From: Salvia splendens
Lineage: Eukaryota > Streptophyta > Magnoliopsida > Lamiales > Lamiaceae
NCBI RefSeq assembly: GCF_004379255.2
Contig: NC_056048.1
Location: forward strand, 8,776,001 to 8,840,000
Direction: 5' to 3'
Length of the DNA: 64,000 bases
Of the stretch, positions 33,180 through 47,849 are shown piece by piece. The notes beneath the pieces were generated by a model. That model was given only the letters and a program-made list of their open reading frames with translations. It was not told where the DNA came from and searched no databases. Numbering within the stretch: position 1 is the first letter of the stretch; each line of letters opens with the position of its first letter. The position numbers and the translations under genes were made by a program.

Positions 33180-34057
33180 GAGCATTAGCATTGGTGCGGA
33201 TGTTCCGGCGGACATCCTCATGGACATCCCAAAAAAACCTTTTGCCACGTCATACGGACATCTCACTGCGGATGTCACCTCATACGGATATCCCACTGCA
33301 CAATGACGGACATCCCCAAGCACATTCCGACGGACTTCCCACAATAATAAAAATTCACAAATTTACAAATTAAACAATTTCTGGAATTAAACAATTTACG
33401 GAATTAAAATTTCGACACAAATGGGGAAAAAATTCCATTAAATAAAAAAAAGAAAAGTACATTTCACCAAATTTTAAAAAAATACATTTCAATAATTAAA
33501 AACTACATCAACGACGACCCCTCCGCGGACGATGCATCCTAAAACGTCGCCGGAACATGTTCTCCCCATATCATGGCTCCGGAGCGAAGTAATCCTCGTA
33601 CAACCGACGGTGTGCAGCGAGGTGGTCCCGGGGTACTATAGATCAACGATGGATGGGTCGAGGTACCGACGGCTCCAAGGCCACTTGTTCCTCCCTATCC
33701 GCTGCCTCCCGCACACGTGCATGAATCAGCTGCATCATGTGTTCATAATGCCCACCACTACCACTACCACTACCACTACCAGCCATTACGAATATATAAA
33801 AGAAATTTAGAGAGAGAGAAACTTGTTAAAACAAGTGGTGCAAATGAAATGAAGTTCAACGAGCCATATATATAGACTTTTAAACAAAAAAAATTTAAAA
33901 ATTAAAAATCGAGACGTCCGCACGGACGTCTGCGGAACTCCGGTGTCTGCAGCGGACGTCCGTATCCGTCGCGACCTTGCACAATGGCGGACGTCCCTCG
34001 CGGACGTCTGGCACGCCGGTCGGACGTCTGCCGGGACGGGCGCCATTGCCGATGCTC
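33180..34057 (-). mobile_element. PIF/Harbinger ORF2-type deletion derivative, family B
   Basis: The ends GAGCATTAGCATTGGTGCG (left) and GCCATTGCCGATGCTC (right) are inverted and flanked by TTA on both sides (33177-33179 and 34058-34060). Read on the minus strand, the 5' subterminus (GACCGGCGTGCCAGACGTCC), the leader and the 3' DNA (TTTTAATTCCGTAAATTG, TTTGTGAATTTTTATTATTG, ATTGTGCAGTGGGATATCC) match the ORF1-carrying element at 9992-13242. The coding remnant between them belongs instead to a transposase. Confidence 0.82.
33520..33786 (-). pseudogene. Harbinger transposase (ORF2) N-terminal remnant
   Basis: The ATG at 33786 lies behind the family B leader. The reading opens MAGSGSGSGSGSGG and continues to DHLAAHRRLYEDYFAPEP and MFRRRFRM. 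This matches by position and sequence the N-terminus of the intact transposase at 4811 (DHEAAHQRLFTDYFAEEP, HFRRRFRM). Two in-frame stops (IHR*SIV and EP*YGE) and loss of everything after about residue 90 leave no catalytic residue. Confidence 0.78.
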
Positions 34058-34314
34058 TTACATTGTCTTACTTTATTTATCTCTCTCATCTATCTCGTTA
34101 TCTCTCACATAGCTTATTGTCGACAACGGGATTGCCGCTTGCCTGATGTTGTTAGGATATCGACTTTGCTTCTACCGACAACCGCTATATATATCTCTAG
34201 CTTCCATTGCTCATCCTCTAATTCTTTCTCTCTCTCTCGATATATCTCTTTCATTGTCCCTTAGGGCAACACTCCATTGTTTCAATTGCTTATAGTGATG
34301 TTGACACAGATAAA

Positions 34315-34570
34315 TACTACCTTTGTCCCGCATTAACTGTCACATTTACTTTTCTGCACTCGTTTTGCAAAAATGATAGTAATAAATAGTTAAAGTCGAG
34401 AAATAGTAAAATAAAAGAGAATAAGGTGCAAAAGAGTTTCTTTACATTTTTTTCTTCTTTACATTATTCTCTCTTACTTTACTATTTCTCCACTTTAAGT
34501 ATTTATTATTATTTTTATAAAACGAGTGCAGAAAAGTAAATGTGACAGTTAATACGGGACGGAGATACTA
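34315..34570. mobile_element. Stowaway-type MITE with long inverted arms
   Basis: TACTACCTTTGTCCCGCATT at the left is mirrored by TTAATACGGGACGGAGATAC at the right. The inner arms (AACTGTCACATTTACTTTTC / AAGTAAATGTGACAGTT, CACTCGTTTT / AAAACGAGTG) make it almost fully palindromic. Confidence 0.82.
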
Positions 34571-35083
34571 TTACATCAATTACCACTGAAATTGTATTGT
34601 GTATTGTATTAATCATTTCTTAGAAAACAATTATCACTAGTATAATAAATTAAAGAGCTTTTATTTCCAGGCCCACCATCTATGTCACCCTCAAGCTATA
34701 GTACTTCCCTTGAGATTTTCCACACCATCAAGCAAAACACAACAAATATATTGTTAATAGCACTTCTTATTGTTCAACAAATTTTTAACATTTTTTAGCT
34801 TATAGTAACATGAATTGGATATGAATCACCTACTTCTGTTCCGGTCAAAATGACGTTGTTTCTCACCGTTTCTCGAAATGAATTTTTAAGCCTGTTTCTT
34901 GACCAACACCAGTAGGGCACAGAAGAGGATCCTCATCCCTACAAACTGAGGGCACTAAATTGGCATTACTTAACTCACTTTATTTTACAAAATGATACAA
35001 AATCAAGATTTGAATGAGCATTATCAAAATTTCTTGAAGAGAACCAATGATATAGTCCAGAGATTACAAATGAATATGGATTC
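34571..35083. other. Intergenic DNA and 3' UTR of SPA15-like gene
   Basis: The right end is presumably the 3' UTR of the minus-strand gene ending at 35084. The rest is AT-rich without genes. Confidence 0.45.
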
Positions 35084-38000
35084 CTAATTAGTTTCAGTAT
35101 CATCATCATCATCATCATTTGTATTGTCAACTTGGGTATCTTGATTCATCATGAACCTCCAGCTATCACCTTCCTCTATTTCCCACTGCCTCTTCAATTC
35201 ATAGATGGTTTTGGCTGCAGCTGCCGCGATTGCAGGATTGCTATCTTTGGCCAGCCTCTGCAAGTATGTAAGCGTTAAGCTTTGTACTTCAGAGGGAGAA
35301 TGGTCTCAAGAGAGTGACTAAGAACTACCTGCAGAGCTCCCATTCCAGCATTTCCTAGAGTCCACATTGATGGAGCGGTTGATAATGCATTTGCTAGAGC
35401 TCTCCTGCTCATTGAAGATACATATAACCGAAAGATAAGAAATTCTGAGATCATGCATCAATGATGTGTGTGTGGAGGTAACAGGAAAAACTGACTCACG
35501 TATAGTTCACAATATCAATGTTTAATGCTAGTTGATGAACTAGATATGATACAGGAACGAAGAAGGGACTGGTAGAGATACCTGGTGCTGACATCAGGAG
35601 AGCTCGAGCACTCTGCCAATAGAGATACACTGCTTTTTCCATCCATTGCATCCAGGTCAATAAGAGCTGCCACAAGCAACTCCAACTGCTCCAAACAGAG
35701 AACAAGTATATAGGAAAAGAACTGGGAATTGAGAATCTACTTAACTGTATTCAATTGAATCAGACCTCTTCAGGATCGGTATAGTCAATTCCATCAGCTA
35801 CAGAAAGTGCAACAGCCATGCTCTCATAAGCTTCCTGAGTTACAGAAAGGCACGGCATAAGGATATTTCTAACTTGATAGCAAGTATGTATAAATGTTGT
35901 CTACACTAACCTGAATGGCATCAATACGATCTATAGATACCTCCCCTGGGAGAAACTCAAGAGTTTTCCCGTTCTTTTCTAGTGTTACATGCCTGCTGGC
36001 CTCCGTAGCATCTGCAGGATCACTTTTCCTGCATGGACATTATGTTTTTAGTCAGGAAGTATTCATATATCTTGAACAATGAGGAAGGTATACTGTTGTT
36101 AGAAACTCACGATCTCTGCATTTTGCTCACCATCATATCATGAATGTTTTTGAGAAACTGCAACTCCAACAAACAGAATATTTGAATCCTCAAATAATTA
36201 ATATAAAAGGAAAGGACATGTATTTCCAGTAGAAGGGCAACTGAAGTTGTGAAAACTACAAATAAAACAAACTTTTATGATAAATATACCTCCAACGCCA
36301 TCAGAGAATCTTCCATAGCACGTCGTTTGGCAGCAAAGTCAGCTCGCTTTAAATCAGCCTGAACAAGAGCACAAAAAGGCTATTTCAGCAAACAGAAGAC
36401 TTCCGATCATCATTCAAAGTTCCAATATCAGTCAGAAGCCTCTTAGTATGTGGCCATTTAGTTAAAGGCATTCAACCCACTAGAAAACAGGGGAGAAAAG
36501 AATACACCACAAACAAAACCCTGTTTTAATAGGAAATCAAACATGCAACTCAAGAATCAAGATAAAGATGTTCTGACTGATTGAAAAGCTCTATAAAGGC
36601 AGCTTAAGCACCATACTGACCTCCAAAGCACCATCACTCCAGTGTTTGTCAGTAGCACTTTTTAATCTTGATTCAGCCAATTTTCTCAGAATCTGCACAT
36701 AGTAACCAGAAGAGGTTGATTTAGAGATCTTCTTTACTTTATATTTTAGGAACAGACGGGGATTGGGGGATGGAAATTCCTTACTGTAGCAACATGATGA
36801 AGCCTTTCAGCTCTTTTCTTTACATCATTATCAATTTTCTCTGTGTCTTCCCTAGCACGTGCTACCACATAACAAAAGTGGTTATTGCTTGATCAATCAT
36901 AACTGAGTTCAGCATCATATACATTTTTTAGATTTTCCCAAACTCACTAAAGTAGTTGCATCTGTAAAAGTTGATTTTCATAGTTGTGTTCATATGATTG
37001 GATATGTGTCTAAAAGTAAAATGTAGATAAAAGAAGCATATAAGTTAAGTCCTTATGCATGCATATTAGGAAGTACTTCTAGTTTATTTCTGATGTATAA
37101 TTACAAACACTTGAACCTAAGTCTATATGCCACTCCAATATTGTTGCTGAGAAATGCTTACCATCAAGTTTGAGGAACTCTGAACCAAGAAAGGCAACAT
37201 CTTGTCGTGCACGAGCATCCAACTTCATTATGCCCCTGAAATGTAAATTATAATTTATAGGTGGTATTACCGAGCGGACATGAAGATTGTTCATCTGGAT
37301 TGAATTCTTGAAACTGCTGAAGCTATAGAAACTTAAAAGAGATAGCCTAGTGCTTAAAAATTGGACAGTCATTTCTAGCCCTTTCATTCATGAATTATGC
37401 ACCATTTGAGAGTTGAGACATATTTGCATGCTTCAGCTAATCCTTGACTAGATGAGATGGTTTTTCCAGTCTCTGTGGGATTCTCATCTCCACTTTGAGA
37501 TCTATGCAAACAAAAGCATAAACTATCAAAATTAACCTCCAGAACAGCTTGGCTTATCAGAAAATCCTGATTATACAAAATATTATGGTGCACAATGATG
37601 TAGTATTTGACGTTTACTACAACTAACCAGATTTTAAAAGATGACGACAAAGAACATTCGTCTAAAATGTAATGTAACCATAGCTATGAGAAGACAACTA
37701 AATGCTCAACTACTCAATTGAAATGTAAAATTCATACTTAATTTTATTAGAAAAGGCTCAGTGAAGAGATTGAAATCCCAAATAGCAGGTGGTTATCGAG
37801 AATCATGTTGCGTAACGGAGTAGATGATTTATCATTCTCAAACAAAGCAATGTATACCTGGATATAACCGAACCATCACGATGGCTCCTCCCACGCTCTT
37901 TTGTTTCTGTATTTTGTGTTTCTGTTGATTGGCATACCAAAGAAAATCCTCGCAGTTCAATATGTACATTTAACTTTCGACCTAATGGCCAGAATCGCTT

Positions 38001-38135
38001 TGAACTGAATTTCAAGTTAGGCAGCGACAGATGTCTTGTTCCCTGTCTACGATGATTTGCTCCTTGGCTTATGATACACTTAGTGTGCTGCATTGATCTC
38101 GCAGATGAATAAACAACACCATTTACTTTAGCCAT
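35084..38135 (-). CDS. Senescence-associated protein SPA15/AAF-like, chloroplastic
   Basis: Twelve exons on the minus strand join in frame: 38135-37858, 37501-37403, 37235-37162, 36861-36785, 36692-36621, 36358-36290, 36157-36111, 36028-35911, 35834-35766, 35685-35582, 35404-35329, 35257-35084. They give 418 residues. The first about 65 are Ser/Arg/Lys-rich with few acids, a likely plastid transit peptide. Conserved blocks: KLDARARQDVAFLGSEFLKL, AREDTEKIDNDVKKRAERLH, HWSDGALEADLKRADFAAKR, NIHDMMVSKM, YTDPEELELLVAALIDLDAM, PSMWTLGNAGMGALQRLA, and a Glu/Asp-rich C-terminus. The family (sweet potato SPA15, Arabidopsis AAF) is plastid-located and senescence-linked; its biochemical role is unknown. 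The exon 2 end is the weak point. A donor at 37403/37402 (AAATG|GTGCAT) keeps the frame, but a conserved block expected here (with NERARND) lies in the intron with a frameshift and stop. Confidence 0.85.
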
Positions 38136-38860
38136 GGATTCGACTCAATGCTCCTATCGCAGCTAGGCTTAAGATGAAGAGATGAATAAATGATGAATGC
38201 AGAAAGCAGACAGTCTGAGCTAGAGATTTTTCCCAGGATTTGAGGCTGTAGAGATACAAGGCAGACATCAGTCATCATGTAAATTTTTGTATGATATCTC
38301 ATATAGATGATTCTCACATTTATGATATCTCATGTTAACGAAGATCAACTTCTTCTCATGTACATAGTTCTTGCTGAAACTAACACTACTTAAATCCTTT
38401 TAACATAGAAACCTCAGTTGTTAATCAAGAGTAGCATGAGTTGATGTTAGTTGCCAAATTCCATTATAAGCTAAATTTTAGTTTCAGTCATACTGACACA
38501 ACAATCAAACCCTTTGAAAAGTATAGCATTGAATTCATTTAGAAGCAGTAAAACTGATCCCTGAATACCCAAACCTTTCCATAATTTCACAGACAGCACC
38601 GACAATAAAAGCCCTAAATTCAAGCGCAGTAAAAGCCCGCGCACAGCAACAAATTATATTGTGATTGGACAAGTAAAATGGAAAGGGATATACCAACCTG
38701 AGTTGGAATCACCAATGAGAGAGAGAAATCGAGGAAAGATTGGGGTGAAATTGTAACCACAAGCGCAGCAAGTGGACCCTCAACGGCCAACAAAACACGT
38801 CTCCATTGGCCGGCCCCATTGCCATGCTTCCTCATCATTCCCTTAATTACGCCATAATTT
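38136..38860 (-). promoter_or_regulatory. Upstream region and likely 5' UTR exon of the SPA15-like gene
   Basis: CCAACTCAG|GTTGGTATATC (about 38697 on the minus strand) looks like a splice donor of a non-coding first exon lying at about 38700-38830. An acceptor would be needed in 38140-38250 (TTTTTCCCAG at about 38228 is a candidate). This is an inference from splice-like sequences only. Confidence 0.35.
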
Positions 38861-39699
38861 GCTTTCGCTGATAATTATGTACTCGTACAATTTACAAACG
38901 ACAAAAACTTCACTAATTATCTTAAATAAAATAATACTCACTTTGTCTCATAAAAGTATGGGCGATTGATACATACGAGCTAGAATTAAGATAAAATTGG
39001 TAAAATAAGAAACAGGAGGAGAAACGTAGTTAAAATAGTGTTAGTGGATAGTGAGAATATTAGTGTTTTAAATTTGAATGGTGATATAAGTTGTAAATAA
39101 CTTATAGAGGTAATATATTGGGATAACTTTCCATAAATAGAATATTCATATTTTTATAGGGCGAACAAAAATGAAAAGTGCACGTATTTTTGCGTGACGT
39201 CGTAATAATAATATGATGATACGAGAGATTATATGGGCTTCATGTTCGGTTGGCCTACACTTGTAACTTCCAATTTATGCATATTTTTGTATTAGTCTTT
39301 TAGTACTTTATTTAATTGTTCATTAACTGCCAAAAAAATTATTTAATAATTGCATAAAATATGAAAACATTGATTTTAGCTATCAATCACTATTCTCGTA
39401 GAGGGGCTGTCTCAACACTTGATAAACTTATAGGCATTCATTTTTCATTATTATATGAAGAATTTCAAAAACTAACATTATAAAAAACATAGAAGAAGTA
39501 ATATAATGTAACATAAGTATCTAGCTATCTTTTGGGACCAATTGATCAAGTGTACAAGGTACACACGAATTGTAATTTGCAATCTCATAAAGCTCGAAAG
39601 TTACATTTGTTGATACACACATTAAATACACAAGTACTATAAATTTATAATAAGACATGATAGAATTGGGATTATATGATGACCCATATTTAGGAGGAT
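38861..39699. other. AT-rich intergenic DNA with a MITE remnant
   Basis: A degraded Stowaway-like stretch (ATACTCACTTTGTCTCATAA at about 38933; TAGTGGATAGTGAGAATATT near 39045) is present. No gene was recognised. Confidence 0.4.
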
Positions 39700-39921
39700 A
39701 ATCATAATAACTATATAAAAATGATACCTGTAATTAACAAAATGATATTTCTTTCAGCATGTATGCATTCAATAAAATGATACTCTTTCTACATGTATAA
39801 AATGATGTTTAATCATAATAACTATATAAAAATGATACCTGTAATTAACAAAATGATATTTCTTTCCGCATGTATGTATTCAATAAAATGATACTCTTTC
39901 TACATGTATAAAATGATGTTT
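39700..39921. repeat. 111-bp tandem duplication
   Basis: Two adjacent copies start AATCATAATAACTATATAAA and end ACATGTATAAAATGATGTTT, at 39700-39810 and 39811-39921. They differ at only a few bases (CAGCATGTATGC / CCGCATGTATGT). They are rich in the decamer AAAATGATAC. Confidence 0.9.
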
Positions 39922-40460
39922 GTAATCAATAAAATGATATTTTGTTTGTATAAAATGATTATGTTTCTATAAAAATGATACTCTTTATCAATAAAATGAT
40001 ACTCACTCCGTCCCCAAAAAGTATGAACTTTAGGTTTACGGTACGGGGTTTTAATAAATAAGGGAAAAATTAAGAGAGAGAAAGGGTAGTGGAAATAATG
40101 TTAGTGGAGAGTGTGGTCCATATTATTATAATGGTATAAGTGTTAATGGTGATGGTATAAGTTGTAAATAAAATGATGTGTAGGGGTAGTATGTTGTTTG
40201 AATTTTTCAAAATTAGAAAGTTTATACTCTTTAGGGACGGACAAAAAGAAAATAGTTCATACTCTTTGGGGACGGATGGAGTATATTACATGTATAAAAT
40301 GATACTCACACTTAATATGATATAAATTCAACATACAATTATATTTTAGCGAAAATGATATTTTTTGTCCATAAATGATAGTTTCAAGATGATTTAAATT
40401 TAGCATACAATAATATTTTAGCGAGTATGATCCATAAAATGACAGTTTTGGAAAAGTTAT
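39922..40460. repeat. AAAATGATA-rich repeat region
   Basis: The motif AAAATGATA, or AAAATGAT with a variable end, continues many times on both sides of the MITE at 40000-40283, at irregular spacing. With the 111-bp duplication this forms one dispersed-motif region of about 750 bp. Confidence 0.6.
40000..40283. mobile_element. Stowaway-type MITE
   Basis: TACTCACTCCGTCCCCAAAA and TTTGGGGACGGATGGAGTA are the inverted termini, with AGTATGAACTTT against AAAGTTTATACTCTTT and TAGTTCATACTC inside. It has inserted in the AAAATGATA repeat region. Confidence 0.85.
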
Positions 40461-41978
40461 TATGGTTATCACCGTAATTATAGCTATCATTCTAATGCAC
40501 CCCAAACATAATATCTATCATGGATATTCACTTTCGCTAATTTTATAATTAGTTGTATTTTTTGTTATTATATGAATAATACCTAAAAATGGCTTTCTAA
40601 ATTATATGATTATCACCCTAATTATAGTTATCATTCTAATGCACCCAAACAAATATCTATCACATATATTCATTTTCTCTAACTTTATAATTAGTTTTAT
40701 TTTTGTTATAATATGTAAATTTATTTGTACAATTGTTATTATTATTTTTATTTAGATTAGAAAACTTACTTTTTGTATTTCCAATATTTGTGTTTTAAAC
40801 ATAATTCTACAATTTTAATGATCAGTAATAATGGTAGTACAAAATAAGAAAATCCCCGGGGAGTTTTTTTTCGAGGTAGAGACTAATTTTTCGTGTTGAT
40901 TAACAAACTGCAAACAAATAGATGATTTTATAAGAATACTGAGAAATGTGATTGGTGATATAAGCTGAAATGGTTTTAATCCATCCAACGGCAAAATGAG
41001 AAATTCCTCTGCCAAAGTGCTGTATTTGAATCTGAGAATGAGGAAACAAGACTAACTAAAGCATAACTTAAAATAGGGTTAGAGTTTGAAGCAACATTAC
41101 ATGTTTCGATAATCGGAAGTCATTTTATCGTCTAACGAGCTATCTCGTTCATTAGTATCTTCTGAAGATTGGGACGTTGTCAATTGCAGTGAGCCTCAAA
41201 ATTAGAATTACTATCATTTAATCATACTGACATTGATAGATATTAATGTATAAAGTTTTTTTTATGAATTCATTGATTCATTCATGCACTTGCGAATGAA
41301 GAATGTGCATAGTAATCATATTTTAAGAATCTAATGGACTGGTAAGTAGTCATGCAGGTATATACAGATCCATCAATTTTCACAATCAAATAAAAATTGT
41401 ACTCTGTACAATATATTCAAACAACTTATTTTAATCTTGGATTCTGAAACGCATGTCAATGTCTAATGAATTCAGTATAAAGATTATTATCTAAAGATAT
41501 GAAGATCATTAATTATATATAAAAATCAATTGAAACTCTCACTAGCTACATTTCGGCCACTAACAAAAATGGGCGATCGTCCCTACAGCATCCGCTGATC
41601 TCCCGCCCACCCTACGCGTCGCATGCGCTGATCAATCGGTAGTTCCGATCATCGCGCAGTGGCACTATGGCACGCGACCGTTGATCGTGCGCCCGACTTG
41701 TTTTCTAATTTATGAACTAAAATATTAATGATATGTATATAAGCCTAAAAAGTCAATAAAACCTTGTATGTCACAAACGGTTTTTTAACCATTTTTTTAA
41801 AATTTCTCACGCATAATTTAATTTTTTAAAGAAAGAGCGGAGTATATAAAAAATAGCTTCGGAGATTTGGACAAATTTAAAAACACTTTACTCATTCAAA
41901 TTATACAAAATGATCACAACACATCCGTGTATATAGATTACATATGTATTCTAGAATTTTCTAGTACGATCCTTAGGT
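40461..41978. other. AT-rich intergenic DNA with one GC-rich patch
   Basis: No gene recognised. Positions about 41565-41700 are a sharply GC-rich island (GGGCGATCGTCC, CCCACCCTACGCGTCGCATG, GTTGATCGTGCGCCCGAC) that resembles the subterminal DNA of a Harbinger-like element, but no matching ends were located. Confidence 0.35.
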
Positions 41979-45065
<3,087 letters not shown>

Positions 45066-45129
45066 TAATGTTATAAATATCTATATATTTTACTATAAAT
45101 ATCTAGATATTTTTACTAGATAATTCTAT

Positions 45130-45350
45130 TACTCCATTCGTCTCCTTATATGCGACACATTTCTTTTGGGCACAAGTTTTTAGGTAGTGTTAAATAAAAA
45201 AGAATAAAATAAGAGATAAAAAGTACTAGGAGAGAAGATAAAGTAAGAAAGAGATAGAGTATTGCATTTTTGCCATAGAAAGAAATATGTCACTTATAAT
45301 AGGACGACCCAAAAAGAATACGCCTCACATATAGTGAGACGGAGTCACGG
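45130..45350. mobile_element. Stowaway-type MITE, degenerate right end
   Basis: TACTCCATTCGTCTCCTTAT at the left. The right side reads ATATAGTGAGACGGAGTCAC, with GACACATTTCTTT against AAAGAAATATGTCAC inside. The right terminus appears rearranged. Confidence 0.6.
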
Positions 45351-45856
45351 GGAATACCACGTAATTTTAAATAAACCTAAAAACGAAAGTAAATAGAAGA
45401 AAAAAAGTCAACAAGAAATATTAGATATTTTACTCCTATACTCCATATAATTCTAGGTTATCCCATACTACAAAAATCATACACGTATTAACTTTTTTAT
45501 GATAAATGTTTGGTGTAATGCCCGGCCTTTTTTATTTCCTAAAGTCTTTTGAAAAACCGACTTATTAGTTTTTAGCTTAGCGCCTAGTCTCTTTTCCCAC
45601 ATGTTGTGATCAAGCTTTATGTATGAAGTACGTTCGAACAATGAATGAAAATAGTTGTACTACAATATTTAATTTTCTTATAGTCTGTTTGTGAAGTCCG
45701 AGTTTCAAATGAAAGTTCATAGACGTTTTTACATCGAGTTCAACACTAGAATAAAAATAAACTATACTTTCCATGCCCTCCGGATCTTGCTCAATAGTCA
45801 CGCCTTGAACCCTGATACCTACACGAAAGGATAAGAAGCATGTTAAATCAAGACGA

Positions 45857-45887
<31 letters not shown>

Positions 45888-45924
45888 ATCTTCTTCTTAT
45901 TCTTCCTCCTCTTCTTCTTTTTCT

Positions 45925-45986
<62 letters not shown>

Positions 45987-46392
45987 TTCTTCCTCTTCTT
46001 CTTCTCCCATGTCAAACACCATATTTTTGTATGCTTTTTTCTTTAATAGTTTCCATATCAATGCATATGACTTTATATAGAATAGCTTTTGCCTCACCTA
46101 AAGAAAACTAAGACGAAAGAAATCAAATAAGCAATGCCCAAGTTCTTAGACGAACTACATCGTACAACAATAATAACAACCTTGTTAGGAAGCCAATTTT
46201 TTACAGGTGAAGAAGCTGCCAGATTCTGGAATTTCTGTCATGCGACGACGTTCCTGCGGCTTTCTGGCAGCGCTCCGGCAGCTGTCCGACGATCAACGAC
46301 GAAACTGACCTCTTTCGACCATGATTTCGCGATCTATCCAAATCTACACTTTTCCAGACTTAATTGTTAGTTTAAGCACAAGAGAGACAAGG
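45351..46392. other. Intergenic DNA with (CTT)n array; left flank of retroelement nest
   Basis: No gene recognised. A long imperfect (TTC/TCC)n array occupies 45855-46007; the poly-Phe and poly-Glu reading frames over it are artefacts. TGTAATGCCCGGCC at about 45510 resembles the start of a gypsy LTR, but no partner end was found. The stretch 46130-46390 is more GC-rich and of unknown origin. Confidence 0.4.
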
Positions 46393-46397
46393 AATGT

Positions 46398-46717
46398 TGA
46401 TGAGTCTATAGTAATCCGTAGGAGCACAAGAGAGACAAGGCCTCCACGGAAGTTTACTTAATGAAGAGTCATGTCTATTCATGTTAATAATGTCTAAGTC
46501 AAGAGAGGTGTCCTTTCATGAAGAGGTGTCTTTTCATTTCAATAGGTGTCTATGTCAAGAGTCGTGTTATTTCATATGTGACTCCTGGAACATTATAAAA
46601 GGAGCCCATGTATATTATTATAGGATATCAGAAATATATATAAAAGAATATAGCTATTAAGGCTAAACCTGTCTTGCATATTTCAATTGATCACAGCGAA
46701 GCCTTTCGGTCTCAACA
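46398..46717 (+). repeat. 5' LTR of the chromovirus
   Basis: 320 bp, TG..CA ends, near-identical to the 3' copy at 51375-51696. AATATTATAAAAGGAGCCC-like sequence (ACATTATAAAAGGAGCCC, about 46592-46609) supplies the TATA box. Confidence 0.9.
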
Positions 46718-46781
46718 ATTGGTATCAAGTGCCTTGTTACGATAGTAACTTGGACAAAATTTAAACTTATCTGTCTCAACT

Positions 46782-47760
46782 ATGGCAGCAACGCGTGCTA
46801 GATTTGAATCACTTGAAGCATCCATGACAGGATTACGGGAGATGGTTTAAACAATGTTCGAGGGAATGGAAGAAATGCGGACAATTTTGAAAACAAAAAA
46901 GGAGAGGAAGAAAGAAACAAAGGCGAACAATCGAAACCCGTTGCATCTTTAGGAGAAGATTATGAAGAAAAAGACGAATGGGAGGATGAAAATTCCGAAT
47001 CTGATGAAAGTTCACAAAGCAGTAAACACACCGATCAACATTGGAAGAATCCTATTTGCATGGACTTCTCCAAGTTCAATGGCATTAACGACCCGCGTGT
47101 GTGGTTAAACAGAGCGCGTCAATACTACCGTGCCCAAGATACTCCTGTAAAGAAATGGGTTCAGTGGGCCTCTTATCATCTCGACGGTGAGGCGAATCAG
47201 TGGTGGCAATGGTTCAGTGCACGCTATACTTGTATTACCTGGTCCATGTTCGAAAAAGGCTTGCTACAAAGATTCAGTACATCAGAACTTGAAGAAGCTG
47301 ATGAAGCCATTGTTCGGCTCAAACAAACCGGTAGTTTCCTTTCTTATCTCATTGAATTTGAGCGATTGGTCAATTGTGTACCACATTGGAAGGACAAGGC
47401 GCTACTGGGGGCCTTTATGGCTGGAGTCCTAGACGAGCTTGCTAAAGAAATACGGTTCTTTCGACCCCAAATGTTAGAACAAGCTATCGAATTAGCTACG
47501 CATGCTGACGAGCAAGCTAAGACTCGACGAACAGGAGGCTTGCCCGTCAAAACTCAGCAGAAAATGACAAACTCCACACCAGCAGCTCATATGAGTTCAA
47601 CAAGATGACCCTCACATGTAGCAAATTCAGTCCCAACAAAAAAGATTAACATGCGCATAGATGCAAGCAAAACGAGAAAAAAATGAGTGATTCAATTGTG
47701 ATGAGCCTTTTTCACAAGGCCACAAGTGCAGACTTGCACAGGCTTTCCTTATTGAAAGTG
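46782..47760 (+). pseudogene. Chromovirus gag
   Basis: The ATG at 46782 follows the primer-binding site. A TAA at 46848-46850 and frameshifts in the acidic region break the first part. The retrotransposon-gag domain is clear from about 47060 (FSKFNGINDPRVWLNRARQY, then KKWVQWASYHLDGEANQWWQ) to 47608. A zinc-knuckle remnant follows (CDEPFSQGHKCRL, about 47696-47736), after another frameshift. Gag would form the virus-like particle; this copy cannot make it. Confidence 0.85.
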
Positions 47761-47849
47761 GAAACGAAGGAGAAGATTAGAGCCCAATATATGATGAGGA
47801 GGTCGATAATGGAGAACCTGCAATCTCATTGAATGCACTCATGGGTTAA

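Noticed and set aside
45840..46097. Poly-Phe (plus) and poly-Glu (minus) frames
   Set aside because: Both are translations of an imperfect (TTC/TCC)n array without flanking conserved residues.
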